Origin: Myxococcaceae bacterium
GTDB taxonomy: Bacteria > Myxococcota > Myxococcia > Myxococcales > Myxococcaceae
Length of the DNA stretch: 5,379 nucleotides
Direction of reading: 5' to 3'
NCBI GenBank assembly: GCA_018262385.1
Contig: JAGSPQ010000318.1
Span: 1-5,379 of the forward strand
Of the stretch, positions 1-5,379 are shown piece after piece (positions within the stretch are counted from its first letter, which is position 1; each line of letters opens with the position of its first letter). A program made the translations under genes and the position numbers. Under the pieces are notes generated by a model that saw only the letters and a program-made list of their open reading frames with translations, was not told the origin of the DNA and searched no databases.

Positions 1-372
1 AAGTGCTTCGACCTGCAGGACATCTTCGGCCGGCTCAACCACCACCACTTCCAGGGCGGGATCCGCGCCACCATCGGCTGGGGCCGGGGGGTGAATCGGC
101 GGCGGCGGAAGTCGATTCGCCTCGGGGTCTATGATCACCAGGCGCGCGAGATCCGGGTCCACCCCGCGCTCGACAAGCCCGACGTGCCGCTGTTCTTCGT
201 CGAGTACATCGTCTTCCACGAGATGCTGCACCAGCTGTTCCCGAGCGCGCGCCACGACGGGCGCCACGTCCACCACCCGCGGGCGTTCAAGGATCGCGAG
301 AAGGCCTTCCCGCTCTTCGACGCCGCGCTGAACTGGGAGAAGCAGCACCTCTCGAAGCTGCTCGGACGGTGA
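1..372 (+). CDS. SprT-like putative zinc metalloprotease, 3' part only
   Basis: The frame is open from the first base to a TGA at 370-372, so 123 C-terminal residues are visible and the start lies left of the window. The visible part carries an HExxH zinc-binding motif (HEMLH, visible residues 73-77) on a hydrophobic helix. It is followed about 14 residues later by a histidine cluster (HVHHP, residues 89-93) that could supply the third metal ligand. The block before it (GVYDHQAREIRVHP) and the tail with a KDREKAFP stretch and a final WEKQ helix resemble the SprT-like domain family, zinc-dependent proteases related to Spartan/SprT. The in-frame ATG/GTG codons near base 91 are internal, because conserved-looking sequence precedes them. 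The substrate is unknown. The 3' end overlaps the convergent ASCH gene by 86 bp. An unrelated HExxH family is the main alternative. Confidence 0.75.
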   Translation, partial: KCFDLQDIFGRLNHHHFQGGIRATIGWGRGVNRRRRKSIRLGVYDHQAREIRVHPALDKPDVPLFFVEYIVFHEMLHQLFPSARHDGRHVHHPRAFKDREKAFPLFDAALNWEKQHLSKLLGR

Positions 373-976
373 GCGGTTCCCAGCGGGGCCGCTTGCGCAG
401 GAAGGCGCGGCCCCGCGGCGAGAGCGCGTAGCCGACCTCGAAGCTCTCGGTGAGGCCGAGCTTCTTCAGCTTGCGCACGTCGATCTTGAACGGCTCGGTC
501 GGGCGGCCCAGCGACGCGGCCAGCTTCGAGGCGGCGACCTTCGGGCGGCGGGCGATCAGCTTCAGCGTCTGGCGGATCCACGGCCCCTTGCCGTCCAGCC
601 GCGCCAGCCGGCGGCACAGCTCGGCCACCGCGGCGTGATCGAGCTTCGCCTCGAGCGCGAGCGGCACCCGATCTCCGTCGCCGCCGTGGTGGAGCGCGAC
701 CCGGAACACCGGGGTGCGGGCGGTGAGCGGCCCTTTGGCCACCGGCCGGGCGTAGTCGATCAGCTCGGCCAGGGTGGCGAAGCCGCAACGGCGGGCGTCG
801 GCCTCGGTGAGCGAGCCCAGCGCGACCCGCGCGATCGCGTCGACCTCGACCACGCCGATCGGGTGGACCCGGTAGCGGCCGCCGGGCTTCACGTGCGGCC
901 GGTCCCACAGCCGAACGGTCAGGGTGACCGAGCCGTCGAGGAGTCCCGGATGAAATCGTTTCTGGAAGAGGAGCAC
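287..976 (-). CDS. ASCH domain protein with C-terminal winged-helix-like region
   Basis: The 229-residue protein begins LLFQKRFHPGLLDGSVTLTV. This matches the start of ASCH (PUA-like beta-barrel) domains, where a G-x-x-T-x-T-x-R strand follows the first helix; R22 would be the conserved basic residue. The ASCH part covers about residues 1-105 and includes KPGGRYRVHPIGVVEV. Residues about 133-195 (WIRQTLKLIA to LSPRGRAFL) look like a winged helix-turn-helix. ASCH domains are predicted to bind RNA or modified nucleosides, and E. coli YqfB is an ASCH amidohydrolase acting on N4-acetylcytidine. The function here is unknown; a nucleic-acid-binding regulator is the inference. The start is GTG at 976, the first in-frame start before the domain, with only a weak ribosome-binding site. 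It is divergent from pyk (32 bp gap). Residues 202-229 are Arg/Ser/Ala-rich and run antisense to the SprT-like gene. Confidence 0.8.
   Translation of the reverse strand: MLLFQKRFHPGLLDGSVTLTVRLWDRPHVKPGGRYRVHPIGVVEVDAIARVALGSLTEADARRCGFATLAELIDYARPVAKGPLTARTPVFRVALHHGGDGDRVPLALEAKLDHAAVAELCRRLARLDGKGPWIRQTLKLIARRPKVAASKLAASLGRPTEPFKIDVRKLKKLGLTESFEVGYALSPRGRAFLRKRPRWEPLTVRAASRGAASPSSARRRRAGRPSRDP
383..416. terminator. Candidate hairpin (10-bp perfect inverted repeat) after the SprT-like gene
   Basis: The arms GCGGGGCCGC (383-392) and GCGGCCCCGC (407-416) are perfect reverse complements around a 14-nt loop. The structure starts 10 bases after the SprT-like stop codon, where a terminator would be expected. 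It has no T-tract, and on the other strand it lies within the ASCH coding sequence near the RAFLRKRPRW stretch. In DNA this GC-rich such a repeat could arise by chance or from codon bias, so the terminator role is tentative. Confidence 0.35.
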
Positions 977-1008
977 GGGGATGCAGACCTGATAAGCGTG
1001 AAAGCCAA

Positions 1009-2439
1009 ATGAGACGCGCGAAAATCGTTTGTACCCTGGGCCCGGCCAGCAGCAGCCAGGAGATGCTGGAGCGGTTGTTGGCGGCTGGAATGGACGTGGT
1101 CCGGCTCAATTTTTCTCACGGCACCCACGCCCAGCACAAAGAGCTGATCGAGAAGATCCGCGCCGCTTCGCTGAAGGTGCGCAAGGGCGTCGGGATCCTG
1201 GGAGATCTGCAGGGGCCGAAGATCCGCACCGGCCGCCTCGAGAAGGGCGAGATCCAGCTGGTCGAGGGCACCGAGTTTCAGATCACCACCGACGAGTCGG
1301 TGCCGGGGACGGAGAAGATCGTCTCCACCACCTACGGGTACCTCGCGGCGGACGTGAACGTCGGCGATCGGATCCTGCTCGACGACGGCCTGCTCGAGCT
1401 GAGGGTGCTGTCGACCGACAAGCAGAAGCTGGTGCGCACCGAGGTGATCCACGGTGGGCCGCTGCGCAACAACAAGGGCATCAACCTGCCGGGCGTGGCC
1501 CTGCGGGCGGACGCGCTGACCCCGAAGGACAAGGAAGACCTGATCTTCGGGATCAACAACGGGGTCGACTACATCGGGCTGTCGTTCGTGCGCACGCCGC
1601 AGGATCTGGATCTGACCCGGGCGGCGATGGTCGCGGCGGGGCGGGTGGTGCCGATCATCGCCAAGCTCGAGAAGCCCGAGGCGATCGCCCGGCTGGACGC
1701 GATCCTCGACAAGACCGACGGGGTGATGGTCGCGCGCGGAGACCTGGGGGTCGAGATTCCTCCCGAGGAAGTGCCGGCGATTCAGAAGGACATCATCCGC
1801 CGGGCGAACGCCCGCGCGCTGCCGGTGATCGTCGCGACCCAGATGCTCAACTCGATGATCGAGCACCCGCGGCCCACCCGCGCCGAGGCGTCGGACGTGG
1901 CGAACGCGATCTTCGACGGCACCGACGCGGTGATGCTCTCGGGCGAGACCGCCAGCGGCAAGTACCCGATCGAGTCGGTCGAGATGATGGACCGGATCGT
2001 GCTCGCCGCCGAGTCGGCGATGCGGCAGAGCTTCCCGCGGATCGGCATCGGCGAGCCGCTGAAGATCCCGGCCGACTTCCCGGACGTCACCTGCGGGGTC
2101 GCCTGCCGGGCGGCCCGGGAGTGCGGCGCCAGCCTGATCGTCGGCTTCACCCTCTCGGGCACCACCGCGCGGCTGCTGTCGCACTACCGCCCCGAGGTGC
2201 CGATCATCGCCTTCAGCCCGAACCAGGAAGTGCGCCGGCGCCTCTCGCTGCTGTGGGGCGTGGTGCCGCGGGTGCTCGAGCCGATGCAGGAGACCGAGGC
2301 GATGGTGCGCCGGGTCGAGGAAGAGTTGCTGGCGCGCGGGCTGGCCCAGAAGGGCGAGCGGGTGGTGATCGTCTTCGGCGCGCCGGTCGGGCAGCCGGGG
2401 AAGATCAACTCCCTGCGGCTGCACACCATCTCGATGTAG
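1009..2439 (+). CDS. pyk: Pyruvate kinase
   Basis: Cytoplasmic glycolytic enzyme that transfers phosphate from phosphoenolpyruvate to ADP, giving pyruvate and ATP. The 476 residues match the usual bacterial length. Visible landmarks: KIVCTLGPAS at the N-terminus; substrate-binding R32, N34, S36 and H37 in VRLNFSHG; the GDLQGPKIRT loop (65-74); the lid (B) domain, about 70-170; the signature IIAKLEKPEAI with catalytic K219 and metal ligand E221; ARGDLGVEI with metal ligand D245; ATQML with T277; the RPTRAEASDVANA and SGETASGKYP blocks; and a C-terminal effector domain with a TLSGTTAR phosphate-binding-type loop (381-388). The loop GDLQGPKIR resembles E. coli PykA (type II) more than PykF. The ATG at 1009 gives the standard N-terminus, but only a weak purine stretch (GAAAG, 1000-1004) precedes it. 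The TAG stop abuts the stop of the convergent HD-GYP gene. Confidence 0.97.
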   Translation: MRRAKIVCTLGPASSSQEMLERLLAAGMDVVRLNFSHGTHAQHKELIEKIRAASLKVRKGVGILGDLQGPKIRTGRLEKGEIQLVEGTEFQITTDESVPGTEKIVSTTYGYLAADVNVGDRILLDDGLLELRVLSTDKQKLVRTEVIHGGPLRNNKGINLPGVALRADALTPKDKEDLIFGINNGVDYIGLSFVRTPQDLDLTRAAMVAAGRVVPIIAKLEKPEAIARLDAILDKTDGVMVARGDLGVEIPPEEVPAIQKDIIRRANARALPVIVATQMLNSMIEHPRPTRAEASDVANAIFDGTDAVMLSGETASGKYPIESVEMMDRIVLAAESAMRQSFPRIGIGEPLKIPADFPDVTCGVACRAARECGASLIVGFTLSGTTARLLSHYRPEVPIIAFSPNQEVRRRLSLLWGVVPRVLEPMQETEAMVRRVEEELLARGLAQKGERVVIVFGAPVGQPGKINSLRLHTISM

Positions 2440-3951
2440 TCAGCGGCTCTTGAGCGCCCGGCCGGGCACGTCGGCCTCGATGAAGATCTTGAACAGCTCC
2501 TGGTCGAGCTGGCCCTTGTCGGACTCGCTCTTGAGGATGTCGAGCGCCTGAACGTGCGGCACCGCCTTCTTGTAGGGGCGGTCGCTGGCGGTGAGCGCGT
2601 CGTAGATGTCGGAGATCGCCATCATCTTCGACTGCACCGGGATCCGCTCGGCGGGGATCGAGCGCGGGTAGCCCTTGCCGTCGAGCTTCTCGTGGTGGGC
2701 GTAGGCGATCTCGGGCACCCGCTTGAGCGAGCGGGTCCACGGGATCTGCGAGAGGAAGCGGAAGGTGTGGGTGACGTGCGACTCGATCTCGCGGCGCTCG
2801 ACCGCCGAGAGCGAGCCGCGGGTGATCGACAGCACCTGCACTTCCTGCGAGGTGAGCAGCGCGTGGGGCCGCTCGCGCGAGTCGTGGAAGGACAGCTGGC
2901 TCAAGCCGGTCAGCCGCTCGAAGCCGCCCTGGGCGAGCACCGTCGGCTTGTTGCACTGGAGGATGAACTCGAGGAACTCGTCGAGCTCCTTCTCGTCCTT
3001 CGCCAGCCGGGCGATCTCTTCGACCTCGACCTCGGAGAGGGCGCGGCCGGTGCGGATCCCGTCGAGGCGGCGCATGTAGCTCTGCAGCTGGCGATCTTTG
3101 CGGGCCAGCTCGAAGCGCGACTTGAGCACCTCGATTTCCTGCGGGTAGAGCTTCTCGGCCTTCACCAGCACCGCCTCGCGCACCCCGACCTTGCCGAAGT
3201 CGTGCAGCAGCGAGGCGTAGGTGATCTCCTGGATCTCGGTGGGCGAGAAGCGCAGGCCCTTGAACGGGCCGGCGGGGGCGTTCTCGGTGCTCTGGGCGAG
3301 GCAGACGGTGAGCGAGGCGACCCGGCCCGAGTGACCGGCGGTGCTCGGATCGCGCGACTCGATCGCCACCACCGAGGCCTGGACGAAGCCCTCGAACAGC
3401 CGGCTGATCTCCTCGTGGAGCAGGGTGTTCTCGACCGCGCCCGAGGCCTGGCCGCCCAGCGCCAGCAGCAGCTCTTCGTCTTCCGAGTCGAACACCCCGT
3501 CTTTGGCGTTGAGCGCCTGGATGACGCCGGTCACCTCTCCGCGGGTGTCGCGCATCGGCACGCAGAGGATCGACTGGGTGCGGTAGTTGTTGGTGACGTC
3601 GAAGCTGCGGTTGAAGCGCGGGTCGGCGTAGGCATCTTCGATGTTGACCACCTGGCCGGTGGTGGCGACCGCGCCGGCGATGCCGCTGCCGACCGGGAAG
3701 CGGATCTCGTTCGCGGTGCCCTGGGCGACCCGGCTCCACAGCTCGCCGCGCTCGCGATCGAGAATGAACAGCGAGCAGCGATCTGCCTCGACGACGCGGG
3801 TGGCTTCCCGGAGGATGAGCGGCAGCAACGAGTCGAGGTCTCGAACCGCGTTCATCGCCTTCGCGACGTCGAGCAGGGAGTTGAGCTTGTCCAGCCGGCG
3901 CAGCGCCGTCTGCAACGGGGTCAGGGAGGGTTCGGTCTTGGGCAAGGACAC
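2440..3951 (-). CDS. GAF and HD-GYP domain cyclic-dinucleotide phosphodiesterase
   Basis: This 503-residue protein probably hydrolyses cyclic di-GMP or a related cyclic dinucleotide under control of a GAF sensor. A leading helix (about 10-40) feeds a GAF domain (about 40-178; [19 protein letters not shown], and an F-x3-DE element at 154-159). The HD-GYP domain spans about 185-495. Its likely metal and catalytic residues are all present: H207 (AGHSGRV), H250-D251 with K254 (LLHDFGK), H392 (ESHVTH), H419-H420 with GYP 427-429 ([11 protein letters not shown]) and D448 (SDIYDALTA). Compared with the usual HD-GYP layout, about 110 extra residues (roughly 262-374) lie between HDFGK and the ESHVTH helix. 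There is no membrane segment, so it is cytoplasmic. The GTG at 3951 is preferred because it keeps the pre-GAF helix; upstream residues in the same frame are low-complexity antisense of the next gene. Starting at M33 would cut into the helix. Confidence 0.92.
   Translation of the reverse strand: MSLPKTEPSLTPLQTALRRLDKLNSLLDVAKAMNAVRDLDSLLPLILREATRVVEADRCSLFILDRERGELWSRVAQGTANEIRFPVGSGIAGAVATTGQVVNIEDAYADPRFNRSFDVTNNYRTQSILCVPMRDTRGEVTGVIQALNAKDGVFDSEDEELLLALGGQASGAVENTLLHEEISRLFEGFVQASVVAIESRDPSTAGHSGRVASLTVCLAQSTENAPAGPFKGLRFSPTEIQEITYASLLHDFGKVGVREAVLVKAEKLYPQEIEVLKSRFELARKDRQLQSYMRRLDGIRTGRALSEVEVEEIARLAKDEKELDEFLEFILQCNKPTVLAQGGFERLTGLSQLSFHDSRERPHALLTSQEVQVLSITRGSLSAVERREIESHVTHTFRFLSQIPWTRSLKRVPEIAYAHHEKLDGKGYPRSIPAERIPVQSKMMAISDIYDALTASDRPYKKAVPHVQALDILKSESDKGQLDQELFKIFIEADVPGRALKSR
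3944..3948 (+). promoter_or_regulatory. Candidate ribosome-binding site of the MBL lipoprotein gene
   Basis: AAGGA lies 10 bases before the ATG at 3959 and supports that start over the in-frame GTG at 4001, which has no purine-rich site at good spacing. The motif falls within the first codons of the divergent HD-GYP gene. Confidence 0.4.
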
Positions 3952-3958
3952 GGCGGCG

Positions 3959-4846
3959 ATGTTCCCTTTCCGGTCTGGACAAAACAAGCACCGCGCCGGG
4001 GTGCGCGCGGTCGGGCTGGGGCTGGTGGCCCTGCTTTGCGGCTGCGGGACGGCGGCGTTCCTCCACCTCTCGCCTCGCAGCTTCGACGCCCGGCTGAAGC
4101 TGCTGCTGGGCGGTGGCGGCAATGCGGCGGTGCTGCTGCACGGGCGCAGCGAGGCGCTGGTGGTGGACACCAAGTTCGGCGACTTCGGCCGGAGGCTTCG
4201 CCACCAGGTCGAGCAGGACCTGGCCCGCAAGGTGCGGCGGATCGTGCTCACCCACGCGCACTTCGATCACGCCGGAGGGCTGAAGCTGTTCCCCGACGCG
4301 GCGGTGGTGATGGTGCACCCCAATGCGCGCAAGCGGCTCGAGGCGGAAGGGATCCGGGCGCCCTTCGTCGAGGTCGAGGGCGAGGTGCGGCTGCTGCTCG
4401 ACGGCGACGAGGTCCGGGTGCTGGCGATGGGCAGCGGGCACACCGACGGAGATCTGGTGGCGCTGCTGCCGGGCCGGAAGCTGCTGATCGCCGGCGACCT
4501 GGTGAACGAGCGGTTCGAGCCGTACTGCGACCCGAAGTACGGGGGCGACATCCTCGCCCTCAGCAACACCCTGCCCAACCTGATGACGCTCGACTTCGAG
4601 CAGCTGGTGCCGGGGCACGGCGAGGTGATGCCGCGGGCCCAGGTCCAGTCGCTGGCGGACTACGTGGCGGCGCTGCAGGCCCAGGTGCGCCAGGGGCGGG
4701 CCGAGGGGCTGACCGAGAACCAGGTGGTGGCGAAGGTGAAGCTGCCCGAGTACCGGCTCGAGCGGTTCCTGGCGATGTCGAGCCGGGAAGGCAATGTGCG
4801 CGCGATGTTCCAAGCGCTCGGGCGGGAAGGTATGAGGGCGCGATGA
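3959..4846 (+). CDS. Metallo-beta-lactamase-fold hydrolase, predicted lipoprotein
   Basis: The 295-residue protein has a basic n-region ([12 protein letters not shown]), a hydrophobic segment ([10 protein letters not shown]) and a lipobox L-C-G-C with lipidated Cys at 29, so it should be exported and membrane-anchored. The residue after that Cys is Gly, not Asp, which by the E. coli rule favours the outer membrane. The mature part is an MBL fold with a complete dinuclear metal site: [10 protein letters not shown] (H99, H101, D103, H104), GHTDGD (H161), AGD (D180) and PGHG (H220). The C-terminal helices ([14 protein letters not shown], then [10 protein letters not shown]) resemble those of glyoxalase II-like or sulfur-cycle-associated MBL hydrolases. 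The substrate cannot be read from sequence. The start at 3959 has AAGGA upstream. The alternative GTG 4001 would still give a short lipoprotein signal peptide, and codons before it are AT-richer than the rest. The stop overlaps the rpe start. Confidence 0.88.
   Translation: MFPFRSGQNKHRAGVRAVGLGLVALLCGCGTAAFLHLSPRSFDARLKLLLGGGGNAAVLLHGRSEALVVDTKFGDFGRRLRHQVEQDLARKVRRIVLTHAHFDHAGGLKLFPDAAVVMVHPNARKRLEAEGIRAPFVEVEGEVRLLLDGDEVRVLAMGSGHTDGDLVALLPGRKLLIAGDLVNERFEPYCDPKYGGDILALSNTLPNLMTLDFEQLVPGHGEVMPRAQVQSLADYVAALQAQVRQGRAEGLTENQVVAKVKLPEYRLERFLAMSSREGNVRAMFQALGREGMRAR
3963..3968 (-). promoter_or_regulatory. Candidate ribosome-binding site of the HD-GYP gene
   Basis: Read on the minus strand the sequence is AAGGGA within GGAAAGGGAAC. 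It lies 11 bases before the GTG at 3951, a long but possible spacing. It supports the GTG start. It lies inside the first codons of the divergent lipoprotein gene if that gene starts at 3959. Confidence 0.35.
4834..4837 (+). promoter_or_regulatory. Ribosome-binding site of rpe, inside the MBL gene
   Basis: GAGG lies 5 bases before the ATG at 4843, inside the last codons of the lipoprotein gene. A second purine run, GGGAAGG, sits at 4824-4830. Together with the ATGA overlap this favours re-initiation or translational coupling. Confidence 0.5.
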
Positions 4847-5379
4847 GCCCCAGCCGCCCCCTGCTGATCGCGCCCTCGATTCTCTCGGCGGACTTCGGGC
4901 GCCTCGCCGAAGAGGTGCGGGCGATCGAAGCCGCCGGCGCCGACTGGGTGCACGTCGACGTGATGGACGGCCGGTTCGTCCCCAACCTCACCATCGGCCC
5001 GCTGGTGGTCGCGGCGGTGAAGCGGGCGACGAAGCTGCCGCTGGACGTTCACCTGATGATCGTCGAGCCCGAGAAGTACATCGGCGACTTCGTCCAGGCC
5101 GGAGCGGCGACGATCACCGTGCACCAGGAGACCTGCCCCCACCTGCATCGGACCCTGCAGCAGATCAAGGCCGCGGGGGCCCGGCGCTCGGTGGTGCTCA
5201 ACCCTTCGACTCCGCTGTCGGCGATCGAAGAGGTGCTGGGCGACGTCGAGCAGGTGCTGCTGATGAGCGTGAACCCCGGGTTCGGCGGCCAGGCGTTCAT
5301 CCCCGAGGCGGTGGACAAGGTGCGGCGGCTGCGGGCGATGCTCGAGGCGCGCGGGCTGCACGGGGTGGACATCGAGGTG
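4843..5379 (+). CDS. rpe: Ribulose-phosphate 3-epimerase, 5' part (runs off the right edge)
   Basis: Cytoplasmic TIM-barrel enzyme that interconverts D-ribulose 5-phosphate and D-xylulose 5-phosphate in the pentose phosphate pathway, or in the Calvin cycle where present. The window shows 179 residues of a family usually about 220-230 long. Landmarks: [14 protein letters not shown] at the N-terminus; the signature [17 protein letters not shown] with metal ligand H37 and catalytic D39; DVHLMI with metal ligand H70; VLNPSTPL; and the phosphate-binding [10 protein letters not shown] loop (143-152). The second catalytic Asp, expected in an IEVDGG motif, would be the next residue after the window ends at IEV. 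The ATG overlaps the TGA of the MBL gene (ATGA, 4843-4846), so the two are very likely co-transcribed. Confidence 0.95.
   Translation, partial: MSPSRPLLIAPSILSADFGRLAEEVRAIEAAGADWVHVDVMDGRFVPNLTIGPLVVAAVKRATKLPLDVHLMIVEPEKYIGDFVQAGAATITVHQETCPHLHRTLQQIKAAGARRSVVLNPSTPLSAIEEVLGDVEQVLLMSVNPGFGGQAFIPEAVDKVRRLRAMLEARGLHGVDIEV

Noticed and set aside
37..48. Histidine run (N-H-H-H-F) near the left edge as a metal site
   Set aside because: It lies well before the HExxH helix of the same protein. It is short and may simply be part of the SprT-like fold, so there is no basis for a separate site.
991..996. GATAAG as a -10 element for pyk
   Set aside because: There is no plausible -35 at 16-18 bases upstream, and the implied leader would be only a few bases.
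635..1012. 125-codon plus-strand frame ending at the pyk start
   Set aside because: It lies opposite the ASCH gene, with Arg/Gly/Asp-rich composition typical of an antisense shadow.
135..1109. 324-codon minus-strand frame overlapping the ASCH and SprT-like genes
   Set aside because: It is out of phase with the ASCH frame, which carries the recognisable domain, and contains no conserved motif itself.
919..2424. 501-codon minus-strand frame opposite pyk, and a 474-codon plus frame (1029-2453) out of phase with pyk
   Set aside because: Both are compositionally skewed shadows of the unambiguous pyruvate kinase gene.
3976..3990. Possible sigma-54 promoter (TGGACA then AAGCA)
   Set aside because: The GG and GC elements are separated by 9 instead of 10 bases, the -12 element is poor, and the implied transcription start would coincide with GTG 4001.
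2405..4813. 802-codon open frame on the minus strand covering the HD-GYP and MBL genes
   Set aside because: It is low-complexity, rich in Arg, His, Pro and Ala, with no recognisable domain. It is the kind of open frame expected opposite or out of phase with GC-rich genes.
4660..5361. 233-codon minus-strand frame opposite the MBL 3' end and rpe
   Set aside because: It is His/Arg/Leu-rich without domains, and rpe on the other strand is clear.

Overview
The window is very GC-rich, with strong G/C bias at third codon positions. It reads as chromosomal DNA of a Gram-negative bacterium with diderm-type lipoproteins. The HD-GYP variant, the E. coli PykA-like pyruvate kinase and the SprT-like and ASCH proteins would fit a myxobacterium or other deltaproteobacterial relative. 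That placement is an inference from general resemblance and was not tested. I see no mobile element, CRISPR array, tRNA, rRNA or island-like shift in composition.

Layout, left to right: (1) the 3' part of a SprT-like zinc-metalloprotease-fold gene on + (1-372, cut by the window edge). (2) An ASCH-domain protein with a C-terminal winged-helix-like region on - (976 to 287), whose 3' end overlaps the SprT-like gene antisense by 86 bp. (3) Pyruvate kinase on + (1009-2439). (4) A GAF plus HD-GYP cyclic-dinucleotide phosphodiesterase on - (3951 to 2440), whose stop codon abuts the pyk stop with no bases between. (5) A metallo-beta-lactamase-fold lipoprotein on + (3959-4846), divergent from the HD-GYP gene with 7 bp between start codons. 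(6) Ribulose-phosphate 3-epimerase on + (4843 to the right edge, incomplete), joined to the lipoprotein gene by an ATGA overlap.

Strand changes at four of the five gene junctions, yet only 39 bases (977-1008 and 3952-3958) lie outside coding sequence. Promoters, ribosome-binding sites and terminators must therefore sit largely inside neighbouring genes. Pyk (glycolysis) and Rpe (pentose phosphate pathway/Calvin cycle) are housekeeping enzymes of central carbon metabolism, but they are not in one operon. The only clear co-transcribed pair is the MBL lipoprotein and rpe. The HD-GYP gene may share a control region with the lipoprotein gene.

I find no convincing undescribed multi-gene system. 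The more interesting points are local: a roughly 110-residue insertion inside the HD-GYP domain, the ASCH/winged-helix fusion, the potassium-independent-type signature in Pyk, and the tightly interlocked gene boundaries.
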